From positions 372,001-436,000 of the forward strand of contig NZ_CP063458.1 in NCBI RefSeq assembly GCF_015169395.1: a DNA stretch of 64,000 nt. Reading direction: 5' to 3'. This DNA comes from Humisphaera borealis (lineage in GTDB: Bacteria; Planctomycetota; Phycisphaerae; Tepidisphaerales; Tepidisphaeraceae). Positions 17,038 to 24,727 of this stretch are shown piece by piece. Within the stretch, counting starts at the first letter, position 1. Every line of letters starts with the position of its first letter. The translations under genes and the position numbers were made by a program. A model generated the notes under the pieces. It made no database searches and was not told the DNA's origin. It saw only the letters and a list, made by a program, of their open reading frames with translations.

Positions 17038-18417
17038 ATGACCACCACTCACATGCCAACGCGTGAAGTGATCCGTCGCGCCCCTGACAGGGCTCACGAT
17101 CACTCCGGACCACACCCCCTCGACCCGGCGGTATGGCAGCGAATCCTCAACAACGTCCGCATTCATCACCCGACGCTGAACCGCGTCTGGTTCGACCAGA
17201 TGTCGCCGCGGCAGCTGACCAATGGCGTGATCCAGGCGACGGTGCAGACGCCGGCACAGCTCAACTTCTGCCAGAGCCAGTGCCAGCAACCGTTCACCGC
17301 CGCCGCCCAGGCAATCACCGGGCGGCTGGTCTCGGTCAGCTTTCACTGCGACAACTTGCCGCGCACGGGCGGCGGAATCTTCAACGACCACGATCAGCCC
17401 CTGCAGCTCAATCCGGACCTGACGTTCGAGAACTTCGTCATCGGGCCCTGCAATCGCCTGGCCCACGCGGCGTCAACCGCCGTCGGCGAACAGCCGGGCA
17501 AGGCGTATAACCCGCTGTTCATCCACGGCGGCGTCGGCCTGGGCAAGACGCACCTTCTCCAAGCGATCAGCCAGCGCGTACTCGAGCGCGACGCGGGACT
17601 GCGCATCCTCTATCTGTCCTGCGACTCGTTCATCAACCAGTTCATGAACGCCGTCGAGAATGGCGAGATGAATCAGTTCCGTCACCGCTATCGCGATGTC
17701 GACATCCTGATCATCGACGACATCCACTTCCTCGCCGGCCGCGACCGGACGCAGGAGGAGTTCTTCCATACCTTCAACACGCTCTATCAGGGCCACAAGC
17801 AGATCATCCTGAGCGCCGACTGCCCGCCGAGCGAAATCCCCGAACTGGAAGAGCGACTGGTCAGCCGGTTCAATTGGGGCTTGGTCGCACCGATCGACAA
17901 GCCCTGCTACGAGACGCGCGTCGCGATCGTGAAGAAGAAGTCGAAGATGCGCGGCCTCGAACTCCCCGACGACGTGGTCTGCTATGTCGCCGCCAAGATC
18001 GACAACAACACCCGCGAGCTGGAAGGTGCGATCACCAAGCTGCAGGGTATGTCGATGCTGCACGAAGGCCGCATCGACATGGAAGTCGCCAAGGCCGCCC
18101 TCGGCGAAACGGTCAATGCCGAGCAGAAGCGGGTGACGATCCAGCACATCCTGGACGCGGTCACCAAGTACTACAATGTCCGACTGAGCGATCTGCAGAG
18201 CAAGCGGCGTCACAAGAGCATCGCCTTCCCCCGGCAGGTCTGCATGTACCTCGCCCGGCGGCACACGCGGTTCAGCCTCGAGGAAATCGGCGGCTACTTC
18301 GGCGGTCGCGATCACACGACCGTTATGCACGCCGTCCGGACGGTCACCGCCGACGTGGCCGAAGACCCGGAAGTGGCGCAGCAACTGAACCGGCTCGAAG
18401 CGCAACTGACGAACTGA
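17038..18417 (+). CDS. dnaA: Chromosomal replication initiator DnaA
   Basis: The product is 459 residues from the ATG at 17038. Domain I/II covers about 1-125, the AAA+ domain follows, and the DNA-binding domain IV is near 360-450. Walker A is GGVGLGKTH (164-172), Walker B is ILIIDDIHFL (about 223-232), and the domain IV signature GGRDHTTVMHA sits near 422-432. The frame is open to 16942, but those codons overlap the candidate promoter, so the later start is preferred. No Shine-Dalgarno is evident. dnaN, recF and gyrB are not adjacent and no DnaA-box cluster is seen, so this locus does not look like a classical oriC. A hairpin follows the stop. Confidence 0.96.
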   Translation: MTTTHMPTREVIRRAPDRAHDHSGPHPLDPAVWQRILNNVRIHHPTLNRVWFDQMSPRQLTNGVIQATVQTPAQLNFCQSQCQQPFTAAAQAITGRLVSVSFHCDNLPRTGGGIFNDHDQPLQLNPDLTFENFVIGPCNRLAHAASTAVGEQPGKAYNPLFIHGGVGLGKTHLLQAISQRVLERDAGLRILYLSCDSFINQFMNAVENGEMNQFRHRYRDVDILIIDDIHFLAGRDRTQEEFFHTFNTLYQGHKQIILSADCPPSEIPELEERLVSRFNWGLVAPIDKPCYETRVAIVKKKSKMRGLELPDDVVCYVAAKIDNNTRELEGAITKLQGMSMLHEGRIDMEVAKAALGETVNAEQKRVTIQHILDAVTKYYNVRLSDLQSKRRHKSIAFPRQVCMYLARRHTRFSLEEIGGYFGGRDHTTVMHAVRTVTADVAEDPEVAQQLNRLEAQLTN

Positions 18418-18470
18418 GCGCCTCCGAGACACTGCCGCTCAGCCTGGCCCGTTCGTACAGCATCGCTCCT

Positions 18471-18500
18471 GACAAGGCCCGCCCCTCGGCGGGCCTTGTC
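18471..18500 (+). terminator. Hairpin after dnaA
   Basis: GACAAGGCCCGCC (18471-18483) and GGCGGGCCTTGTC (18488-18500) pair perfectly over 13 bases around CCTC. It lacks a clear T tract. It separates dnaA from the synthase gene. Confidence 0.65.
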
Positions 18501-18560
18501 TCGTTCCTACCTGCCACTGCGGGTCTTTGACATCCGTCCGGATCGCTGAAAGATGTCGGC

Positions 18561-19556
18561 GTGTTGCAACGGTTGATTGCCCCCGACCCCGTCGAGTTCG
18601 ACCCGCTCCGTCGAGCCGCATTCATTGCGGCCCGCGACATCTGCCGTCGGAACGCCCGCAGCTTTTACTTCGCGTCGCATTTCCTCCCGCTTCAAAAGCG
18701 ATACGCCGCATACGCCGTCTACGCTTTTTGCCGCCTCCTCGACGACGCGATCGACCTCGACGCCGAGTCGTCGCCGCCCGCAGGCGTTACGACGCCCGCG
18801 GCCGGCGAGGCCAGGTTGGCTCGATTGAGCGCGACGCTCGACCGCTTCCGCGCCACGCTGGATCGCGCTTATGCCGCGGGGAATGACGAGCCTTCTTCGT
18901 TCGACCAGACGTCAATGGCGCTTCATGCGTTCTCGCTGACGGTCCGACGATACCGGATCGACAAGCAGCACTTCCTCGACCTTGCCGAGGGATGCCGGAT
19001 GGACCTGACGGTCTCGCGGTACGCCACCTGGAAAGACCTCGAGCGATACTGCTATCTCGTCGCCGGCGTCGTTGGTTTGATCATGTGCCCGATCTTCGGC
19101 CTCGGCGACGCCCGGGCGGTTGAGCAGGCGGTGCTCATGGGCAACGCGATGCAACTGACAAACATCCTGCGGGATGTTCGCCAGGACTGGGAACTCGGCC
19201 GCGTCTACCTTCCCCTCGAAGACCTCGACCGCTTTGGGTACCAGGAAGCGGACATCGCGACGGGTGTCGTCGACGACCGGTTCCGCCGCCTGATGCGGTT
19301 CGAGATCGACCGCGCAAGAGATCTCTACATGCGTGGGGCGGCGGGGCTTTGCCATCTCGCCAGCGACGGAAGCCGGTTGACCGCTTCCGCGATGGCAGTC
19401 ATTTACAGCGGCATCCTGGGGGCGATCGAACGGGCCGGGTACGACGTCTACGCGTCGCGGGCGCACCTGACCACCGCACAGAAACTCGCCCGACTGCCGT
19501 CGGCCTGGCGGCTTTCGCGGCGCGATGCGGGTGATGTGGTTCCGGCGGTTTTCTGA
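18561..19556 (+). CDS. Squalene/phytoene synthase family protein
   Basis: The product is 331 residues. It belongs to the head-to-head prenyltransferases (CrtB/HpnC/HpnD/SQS), which condense two farnesyl or geranylgeranyl diphosphates. Both Mg-binding aspartate motifs are present: CRLLDDAIDLD (about residues 57-67) and NILRDVRQDWELGRVYLP (about 200-217). ARSFYFASHFLP near residue 32 is the usual substrate-site segment. The frame starts with GTG; an ATG at 18553 is out of frame. With no other carotenoid or hopanoid gene nearby, the product (squalene, hydroxysqualene or phytoene) cannot be settled. Confidence 0.88.
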   Translation: MLQRLIAPDPVEFDPLRRAAFIAARDICRRNARSFYFASHFLPLQKRYAAYAVYAFCRLLDDAIDLDAESSPPAGVTTPAAGEARLARLSATLDRFRATLDRAYAAGNDEPSSFDQTSMALHAFSLTVRRYRIDKQHFLDLAEGCRMDLTVSRYATWKDLERYCYLVAGVVGLIMCPIFGLGDARAVEQAVLMGNAMQLTNILRDVRQDWELGRVYLPLEDLDRFGYQEADIATGVVDDRFRRLMRFEIDRARDLYMRGAAGLCHLASDGSRLTASAMAVIYSGILGAIERAGYDVYASRAHLTTAQKLARLPSAWRLSRRDAGDVVPAVF

Positions 19557-19599
19557 CGTCTAAGCTGGCGCCCCGTCGTACCCTTCCGCGCCCCGTGCG

Positions 19600-19624
19600 C
19601 TTGGCGGGCAAGCCCGCCGGCTAC
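19600..19624. repeat. Single GGCGGGCAAGCCCGCC palindromic element
   Basis: TTGGCGGGCAAGCCCGCCGG, preceded by C and ending CTAC, is a palindrome of the same general design (terminal GTAG on the other strand) as the other intergenic elements. It lies between convergent genes, 19 bases beyond the FHA gene stop, and may double as a terminator. Confidence 0.6.
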
Positions 19625-19642
19625 ACAGTTGGCACGCCTCTC

Positions 19643-21289
19643 CTAGATCTCGTTCATCCACTGCAGGCGGCCCTGGTTGCTCTTGATGTAGAACAGGGTC
19701 GCCTTCTTCCAGCCCTCGTACTTGCCCTTGTCGCGCTTCTGCGCGAGCGCCGTCAGTTCCGCCGAGCTGCTGAGATTGGGTGGTTCGGCTTCACCGTAGC
19801 CCATGTTCTCGCGCAGCGTCTTGGTCGACGTTTCGAGGTCCGACTTCATCGTCTTGATCGCCGCGAGCTTCTGCTTCTTGATGTCCAGGTTGTTCTCGTC
19901 GAACACTTCGTTCTGTGTCTTGTCGATGTCGGTGCCCAGCTTCTTGATCTTCCTGAAAAGCTGATCGATCCGCTCCCACCAGATGCGGTCCATCTTGCGG
20001 TCGATGAACTCGTCAAGCTCCTTGTCGAACTTGCCCGGGTTCAGCCGGCGGAAGTCTTCGAATCGCAGGACCGCAAAACTCTCCTTGCCGGGGTTCTCCG
20101 CGAGCGTTTTCATCGCGTCCCACGACGCCGCCATCGCGGGGTCCAGGTTCTCGGCATCAGGGCCGGTGGGTTTGGCCGGCTCGGGCTTCTTGATCGGGTC
20201 CATCCCGGGTTCGGTATCGCCGGCCGCGGGTTTCTTGATCGGATCCATCCCCGGCTCCGCACCCGTCCCGGCCGCGGGCTTTTTGATGGGGTCCATGCCC
20301 GGCTCTTCGGTGGTTTTCTTCGGCGGCTCCTTGGGTTCCATGCCCGGCGTCACGGTCTGCGATTCCAGCGGGCGGGGCGGCCGGTCCGTTGAGGACGGCG
20401 TGCTGTTCGGGTTCTCTTTCCGCGGGTCCACCGTCGCCGAGCCCTTGGGCTTCGTGCCCGAAGGCACTGCCGCGACCGTATTCTTGGGGTTCTTCCCCTT
20501 CTGCCCCAGGTTGTCGAGCGTCGTGTCAGATGTGTTAAGGCCCTCAAACAGGCCCTGCTGTTTGGACGACTTGACGATCGTCACGTCCGGCTGTTTCTGG
20601 ACGATCACCTTCGGCTCATTGCTCTGGCGATACAGGACGAACCCCACAAAACCGCCGATGAGAATCACCGCGATCACCATCACGGTGATCATGCCGCCGT
20701 TGTTGCTGCGGGGTTTGCGATAGCTGCTGTACGTCGGAGTAGAAGCCGCCGCGAAGGAGATTTCGTCGGACGATGCGGGCGCTTCGGCCACCGCGGGCGC
20801 GTACTGCGGCGGCGCCTCACCGTGCGAGCCGTGGTGCCCGCCGTTGTACGCACCGGCGTATCCGGGACGGCCGTAACTGCCCGACGCCTGATACGAACCA
20901 TAGCCGCTCGCCACCGCCTGTTGCTGCATGTGGGGCAGGCCCGTCCCGGCGTAACCGGTTCGTCCTTCGGCGGCGGCGGCGGGATCGACTTCGATCGTCG
21001 GCGCGCCGGCTTCCGGCCCCACCTGGATCATGTCCCCGATCTGCAGCAGCCTGGCCCCGACCACCTGTTCTCTATTGACGAACGTTCCCGCCCCGGCACC
21101 CAGATCCTGTACGGCCCAGTGGCCTTCGTGAATGAAGAGCACGCAATGCTTGGGTGCCACCGTCACCCAGGGAACCTGCACTTCCGCGCTCGATGCGCGT
21201 CCGACAACCACCGGCTCGTCCACCGTTCGGTCGGGAAGTTCCAGCACTCGCTCGCCCAGTGCGTGTCTAACTCTAATCTGCAAACCCAT
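19643..21289 (-). CDS. FHA-domain single-pass membrane protein
   Basis: The product is 548 residues; GAGGT stands about 6 bases before the ATG. The N-terminal 100 residues form a forkhead-associated domain (VVVGRASSAEVQVPWVTVAPKHC, then DLGAGAGTFVNREQV), which recognises phosphothreonine. A Gly/Tyr/Ser-rich stretch (about 108-160) follows, then one membrane span (about 199-221), a Pro/Lys-rich linker with three copies of EPGMDPIKKP (about 330-370), and a charged, probably coiled-coil C-terminal region. It could link Ser/Thr kinase signalling to an envelope function, but no partner is adjacent. The close repeat copies suggest recent expansion. Confidence 0.85.
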   Translation of the reverse strand: MGLQIRVRHALGERVLELPDRTVDEPVVVGRASSAEVQVPWVTVAPKHCVLFIHEGHWAVQDLGAGAGTFVNREQVVGARLLQIGDMIQVGPEAGAPTIEVDPAAAAEGRTGYAGTGLPHMQQQAVASGYGSYQASGSYGRPGYAGAYNGGHHGSHGEAPPQYAPAVAEAPASSDEISFAAASTPTYSSYRKPRSNNGGMITVMVIAVILIGGFVGFVLYRQSNEPKVIVQKQPDVTIVKSSKQQGLFEGLNTSDTTLDNLGQKGKNPKNTVAAVPSGTKPKGSATVDPRKENPNSTPSSTDRPPRPLESQTVTPGMEPKEPPKKTTEEPGMDPIKKPAAGTGAEPGMDPIKKPAAGDTEPGMDPIKKPEPAKPTGPDAENLDPAMAASWDAMKTLAENPGKESFAVLRFEDFRRLNPGKFDKELDEFIDRKMDRIWWERIDQLFRKIKKLGTDIDKTQNEVFDENNLDIKKQKLAAIKTMKSDLETSTKTLRENMGYGEAEPPNLSSSAELTALAQKRDKGKYEGWKKATLFYIKSNQGRLQWMNEI

Positions 21290-21595
21290 GGTGGAACCTC
21301 ACTTAACTTCAAGCGACTTCGCTCCCAGGCGCGCCCCGCGGGCGATCGTCGCTGTTCCTGAGCACTACATTGTATCGGCAACTCCTTATACCCACTAACG
21401 ATGGCATCGGTTGCCCGCCGCTCACACCCAGACCGCGGTAGTGAACTCCGCCGCGCAGCGATGTTACGCCGCTTAGTTAGTCGACGTTCATCCCATAGAG
21501 TTCCAGCCGTCCATAAAGATTCCGATGTCCCAATCTCCGGTGCGGTTCGCGGCGGCATCGACAATGGTGCGTAACTCGCGTTTTCGGCAACTTCT

Positions 21596-21689
21596 GGGTG
21601 CCATGGGCTGGCGTACTCGCCTGCCCGTGGCCCTTTGACTGCAGTCATGCGTCGCCACGGGCAGCGGAGTACCGCAGCCCATGGCACCC
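21596..21689. repeat. Inverted repeat of the GTACTC hairpin family
   Basis: The left arm starts GGGTGCCATGGGCTGGCGTA at 21596; the right arm ends CCGCAGCCCATGGCACCC at 21689. The arms are about 36 bases with few mismatches and a 22-base spacer. It occupies part of the 498-base gap between the divergent FHA and nuclease genes. Nothing else was recognised there beyond room for two promoters. Confidence 0.85.
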
Positions 21690-21787
21690 GAATAAGACGC
21701 TGTGCCAAAAATCTGCGCTACACCCTCCACAATGCCTGTTGGCCCTACTGGTTTGCCCCGGTACCGCCGTCCGCTACGCTGGTCGCC

Positions 21788-23239
21788 ATGCGCATCCAGT
21801 TCTGCGGCGCCGACCGCACCGTTACCGGCTCGTCCCACCTGATCGAAGTCAACGGACTTCGCATCTTCCTCGACATGGGCATGTTCCAGGGCCCGCGCGA
21901 CGAGGCCCGGCGGATGAACGAATACCTCCCGGCGGACGTCAAAACCGCCGACGCGATCATCCTCTCCCACGCCCACTTCGATCACAGCGGCAAGCTGCCG
22001 GTGGCAGTACGCGCCGGGTTCAGCGGGCCAATCTACTGCACACCACCGACGGCCGAGGTGACCAATGTCATCCTCCAGGACGCCGCCCGCATCCAGGTTG
22101 AAGACGCCGAGCACCTGAACCAGCGGGTCCGCCGGCTCGACGAGCCGAAGATCGAACCCCTCTTCGCGCCCGACGACCTCGCCGCCGTCTTTCGGCTCGT
22201 CAAGCGAGTGCGGTACGGCCAGAAGACCGACCTCGGCAACAACGTCTCCTTCACGTTTCACGATGCCGGCCACATTCTCGGCTCGGCGTACGTCATCGTC
22301 GAATGGACCGAGCCGGCGACTGGCACGCCGCGCAAACTCCTCTTCACCGCCGACATCGGCCGGTACAACACGCCGATCATCAACGACCCCACGCCGCTGC
22401 CCGGCCCGGTCGATCTGGTCATCAGCGAAAGCACTTACGGCAACAATTCCCACGGCGACATCGCCGCCGTCGAGCCGCAACTGCTCGAAGCGGTCAAGCA
22501 CGTCTGCCAGACGCGCGGCCGGCTGATCATCCCCGCGTTCGCGGTCGGTCGGACGCAGACCATGCTCTGGTACTTCGAGAAGTTCATCCGCGAGAAGGCG
22601 ATCCCGCCGCTGCCGATCTTCGTCGACAGCCCGATGGGCGTGGAGGCGACGAAGGTCACGCGGGCGTTCCACGACTACTTTGACCCGCAGACGATCGACC
22701 TGATGGGCGAGACGCCGCTCTTCGGCGGCGGCAGGGTGACGCTGGCGTCGACGCGGCAGGAGAGCATGCAGATCAACGCCGCGAGCGGGCCGTGCATCAT
22801 TATCGCGTCGAGCCCCACGTGCGAGTTTGGTCGGGTGTTGCACCATATCAAGCGAAGCGTTGAAGAGCCGAAGGACCTGATCGTGTTCGTCGGCTGGACG
22901 CCGCACAACACACTCGGCCGACGCCTGCAGGCCGGCCAGAAGCGGGTGCGGATCTACGACCGGTGGTACGACCTGCGCTGCCAGGTACGAACGATCCACG
23001 GCCTGAGCGCCCACGCCGACGGCGACGAGCTCCTGAAGTTCCTCGCCCCGACGATTCGCCAGCAGACGCAGGCGTTCATCGTCCACGGCGAACCCGACCA
23101 GGCCGAAGGCTTCGCGCAGCGCCTGCTGGAAGCCGGCATGGGCAGCGCGATCGTGCCGGCGCTGGAAACGTCGGTCGTCGTCTTCGGCGGCACCAAGCGC
23201 GAAGGGCAGCAGGAACCCAGAATCGCCGACGCCGAGTAA
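21788..23239 (+). CDS. Metallo-beta-lactamase fold nuclease with beta-CASP domain
   Basis: The product is 483 residues, an RNA-processing nuclease of the CPSF73/RNase J superfamily by motif. Zinc ligands are visible in HAHFDH (residues 61-66), DAGHILGS, FTADIGRY and the late HGLSAHAD and VHGEPDQAEG segments. ISESTYGN and FAVGRTQ mark the beta-CASP insertion. The ATG at 21788 was chosen because the frame upstream runs through the GTACTC inverted repeat. The protein is soluble and appears monocistronic. Substrate preference (RNA endo- or 5' exonuclease) cannot be told from sequence. Confidence 0.9.
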   Translation: MRIQFCGADRTVTGSSHLIEVNGLRIFLDMGMFQGPRDEARRMNEYLPADVKTADAIILSHAHFDHSGKLPVAVRAGFSGPIYCTPPTAEVTNVILQDAARIQVEDAEHLNQRVRRLDEPKIEPLFAPDDLAAVFRLVKRVRYGQKTDLGNNVSFTFHDAGHILGSAYVIVEWTEPATGTPRKLLFTADIGRYNTPIINDPTPLPGPVDLVISESTYGNNSHGDIAAVEPQLLEAVKHVCQTRGRLIIPAFAVGRTQTMLWYFEKFIREKAIPPLPIFVDSPMGVEATKVTRAFHDYFDPQTIDLMGETPLFGGGRVTLASTRQESMQINAASGPCIIIASSPTCEFGRVLHHIKRSVEEPKDLIVFVGWTPHNTLGRRLQAGQKRVRIYDRWYDLRCQVRTIHGLSAHADGDELLKFLAPTIRQQTQAFIVHGEPDQAEGFAQRLLEAGMGSAIVPALETSVVVFGGTKREGQQEPRIADAE

Positions 23240-23329
23240 GGACCGCAACGCCGTCGCTCACTACGTCACCGAACGAACCCGACATCGCCGAACGAACCCG
23301 AGACACAACCGTTCAGTAGTCCGGCCATC

Positions 23330-23499
23330 CCGGTGGGGCAGGCATTCTTGCCTGTCGCGAACCTGCGATGCCGGCATTCCTGCCGGCCTGAGCAGGATCG
23401 CAGCCGGACGCCGACAAATACTGTTTCGCATGACCTCGACCGGGCAAGAATGCCCGGCACTCCGTCATGCGAGACAGGCAGGAATGCCTACCCCACCGG
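23330..23499. repeat. Nested inverted repeats of GGCAGGCATTC type
   Basis: An outer pair (CCGGTGGGGCAGGCATTCTT from 23330; partner GGCAGGAATGCCTACCCCAC ending near 23497) encloses inner palindromes GCCGGCATTCCTGCCGGC (about 23370) and CCGGGCAAGAATGCCCGG (about 23440). Together they form a multi-hairpin region inside the repeat patch. Confidence 0.75.
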
Positions 23500-23540
23500 A
23501 ATACAGGACCGAGCGGTCACCCCGAAATCAGAAAACGATC

Positions 23541-23993
23541 CCAAGGCGACCGTCCAACCCGCTAGTTGGGGGCAAGTCCACCTGTCCGTGACGCGGCTTT
23601 CCAAGCCGTGCGGGTTGCGCCACACACACCCAGCAATGTCCATCCTCAGTCCCACCGTTCCGCCGAACGAACCCAACGCAAGCTCACCAACGACCCCGTC
23701 AGTGACACGGGCTTCCAGCCCGTGCATAGTGCGTGATGCTCCAGGCAGCCGTTCAAAAAGCACATCCTTCACCTCCGCCGCCGAATGAACCCGAGACAGC
23801 TAAACGAACCCAAGATTCTCGTGGCTCGGGCGTCCCGCCCGTGTCCCCATCACCTCGCCGAACGAACCCAAGGCGACCGTCCAACCCGCTGTCCGTGACA
23901 CGGCTTTCCAAGCCGTGCGAGTTGCGTCACGTACCCATAAATGTCCATCCTCAGTCCCACCTTTCTGGCGAACGAACCCAGCGCGAGACTGCC
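23541..23993. repeat. Direct duplication of a ~100-bp segment within the repeat patch
   Basis: Both copies begin AAGGCGACCGTCCAACCCGC (near 23543 and 23870). They share GGCTTTCCAAGCCGTGCG, then ATGTCCATCCTCAGTCCCAC, and end in GAACGAACCCA. The copies lie about 310-330 bases apart and differ by small gaps and substitutions. Confidence 0.8.
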
Positions 23994-24416
23994 GAACGAA
24001 CCCGAGCTCGCTCCCGGGACCCGGGGCTTCGCGAGTACGCTGCGCCCGCGGCTTGTTTGCCGAACGAACCCGACGCGACGTGGCCGAACGAACCCAGCGT
24101 GACATCGCCGAACGAACCCAAGAACCCCGGCCACATGGTGAGGACGTCTCGCGGACACCGAAGCTCCTCCCCGACGCCGGATGGTAAAACCAGACCACCC
24201 GGCGCGATCGACCCCGATCGCCCGGCTCGCATCTTTCTCCGCGGAGTAAACGCCAGCGCCAACGGATCACACCCGCCAGTGCCGCGCACGGAGACCGGCC
24301 GCCGACAGGGCTGCCAAAATCCCAACCGGCGACCGCGATATTGTACGGTATATGTTAAGTATGGGCGGTAAAACTGCAACCGCATTCTGGGACACCTGCG
24401 TTCGATTCACGCCGGT

Positions 24417-24727
24417 GTGCCCCAAAGCATCGTCCGCACCTACGAGCGGACGGCGTACCATCTGCAGGTCTCGACACAGTGTGTCCTGACCCTGGCCGAC
24501 GCCGACGGCCCCAACTTCGGCTCAGCGCCAGACCCTGCGGGTGACAGGCGTACACCCGTTCTACCGCACGGCTCCCGCCGCCGGCGGATCGGCCGACACG
24601 CCCGGCTGGACCCCCGCCCGTTCGCTGGCCGCCGGCGATGCGGTGCTCGGCGACTCCGGCATCCTGACCGTCGTCGCCAACGCCGGCGAAGCCCACCGGC
24701 AAGGCGTGAAGGTCTCTAACCTGCTCT
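24417..24727 (+). pseudogene. Hint (hedgehog/intein) domain remnant, 5' part
   Basis: In one frame (24417 onward) the translation reads IVRTYERTAYHLQV...LTLADADG. In another (24490-24727) it reads QTLRVTGVHPFYR, then GWTPARSLAAGDAVLGDSG and GEAHRQGVKV. Together these match the middle of a Hint domain like those preceding toxin modules in polymorphic proteins (HPFY motif, then G-W-x-P-A...L-x-x-GD). A frameshift separates the two parts, the N-terminal catalytic Cys block is not seen, and the second frame stops right after the 25-base direct repeat. The remainder of the domain resumes at 26213. This looks like a decayed gene fragment; the product it once belonged to is unknown. Confidence 0.6.

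Larger units (their letters stand above)
23259..24118. repeat. Irregular cluster of GAACGAACCC repeats
   Basis: The motif GAACGAACCC or a one-base variant occurs about a dozen times, at roughly 23271, 23290, 23666, 23785, 23804, 23860, 23970, 23994, 24062, 24086 and 24110, usually preceded by GCC. It is the reverse complement of the GGGTTCGTTCGGC in the 117-bp array at 6.9-7.3 kb. The 1.18 kb from 23240 to 24416 contains no credible gene; its ORFs are low-complexity and lie in several competing frames. Confidence 0.85.

Noticed and set aside
23333-24371. Several ORFs of 90-212 codons in the GAACGAACCC patch
   Set aside because: They are low-complexity, compete in overlapping frames on both strands, and consist of repeat sequence. 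GSFG-type translations remain a remote possibility noted in the findings.
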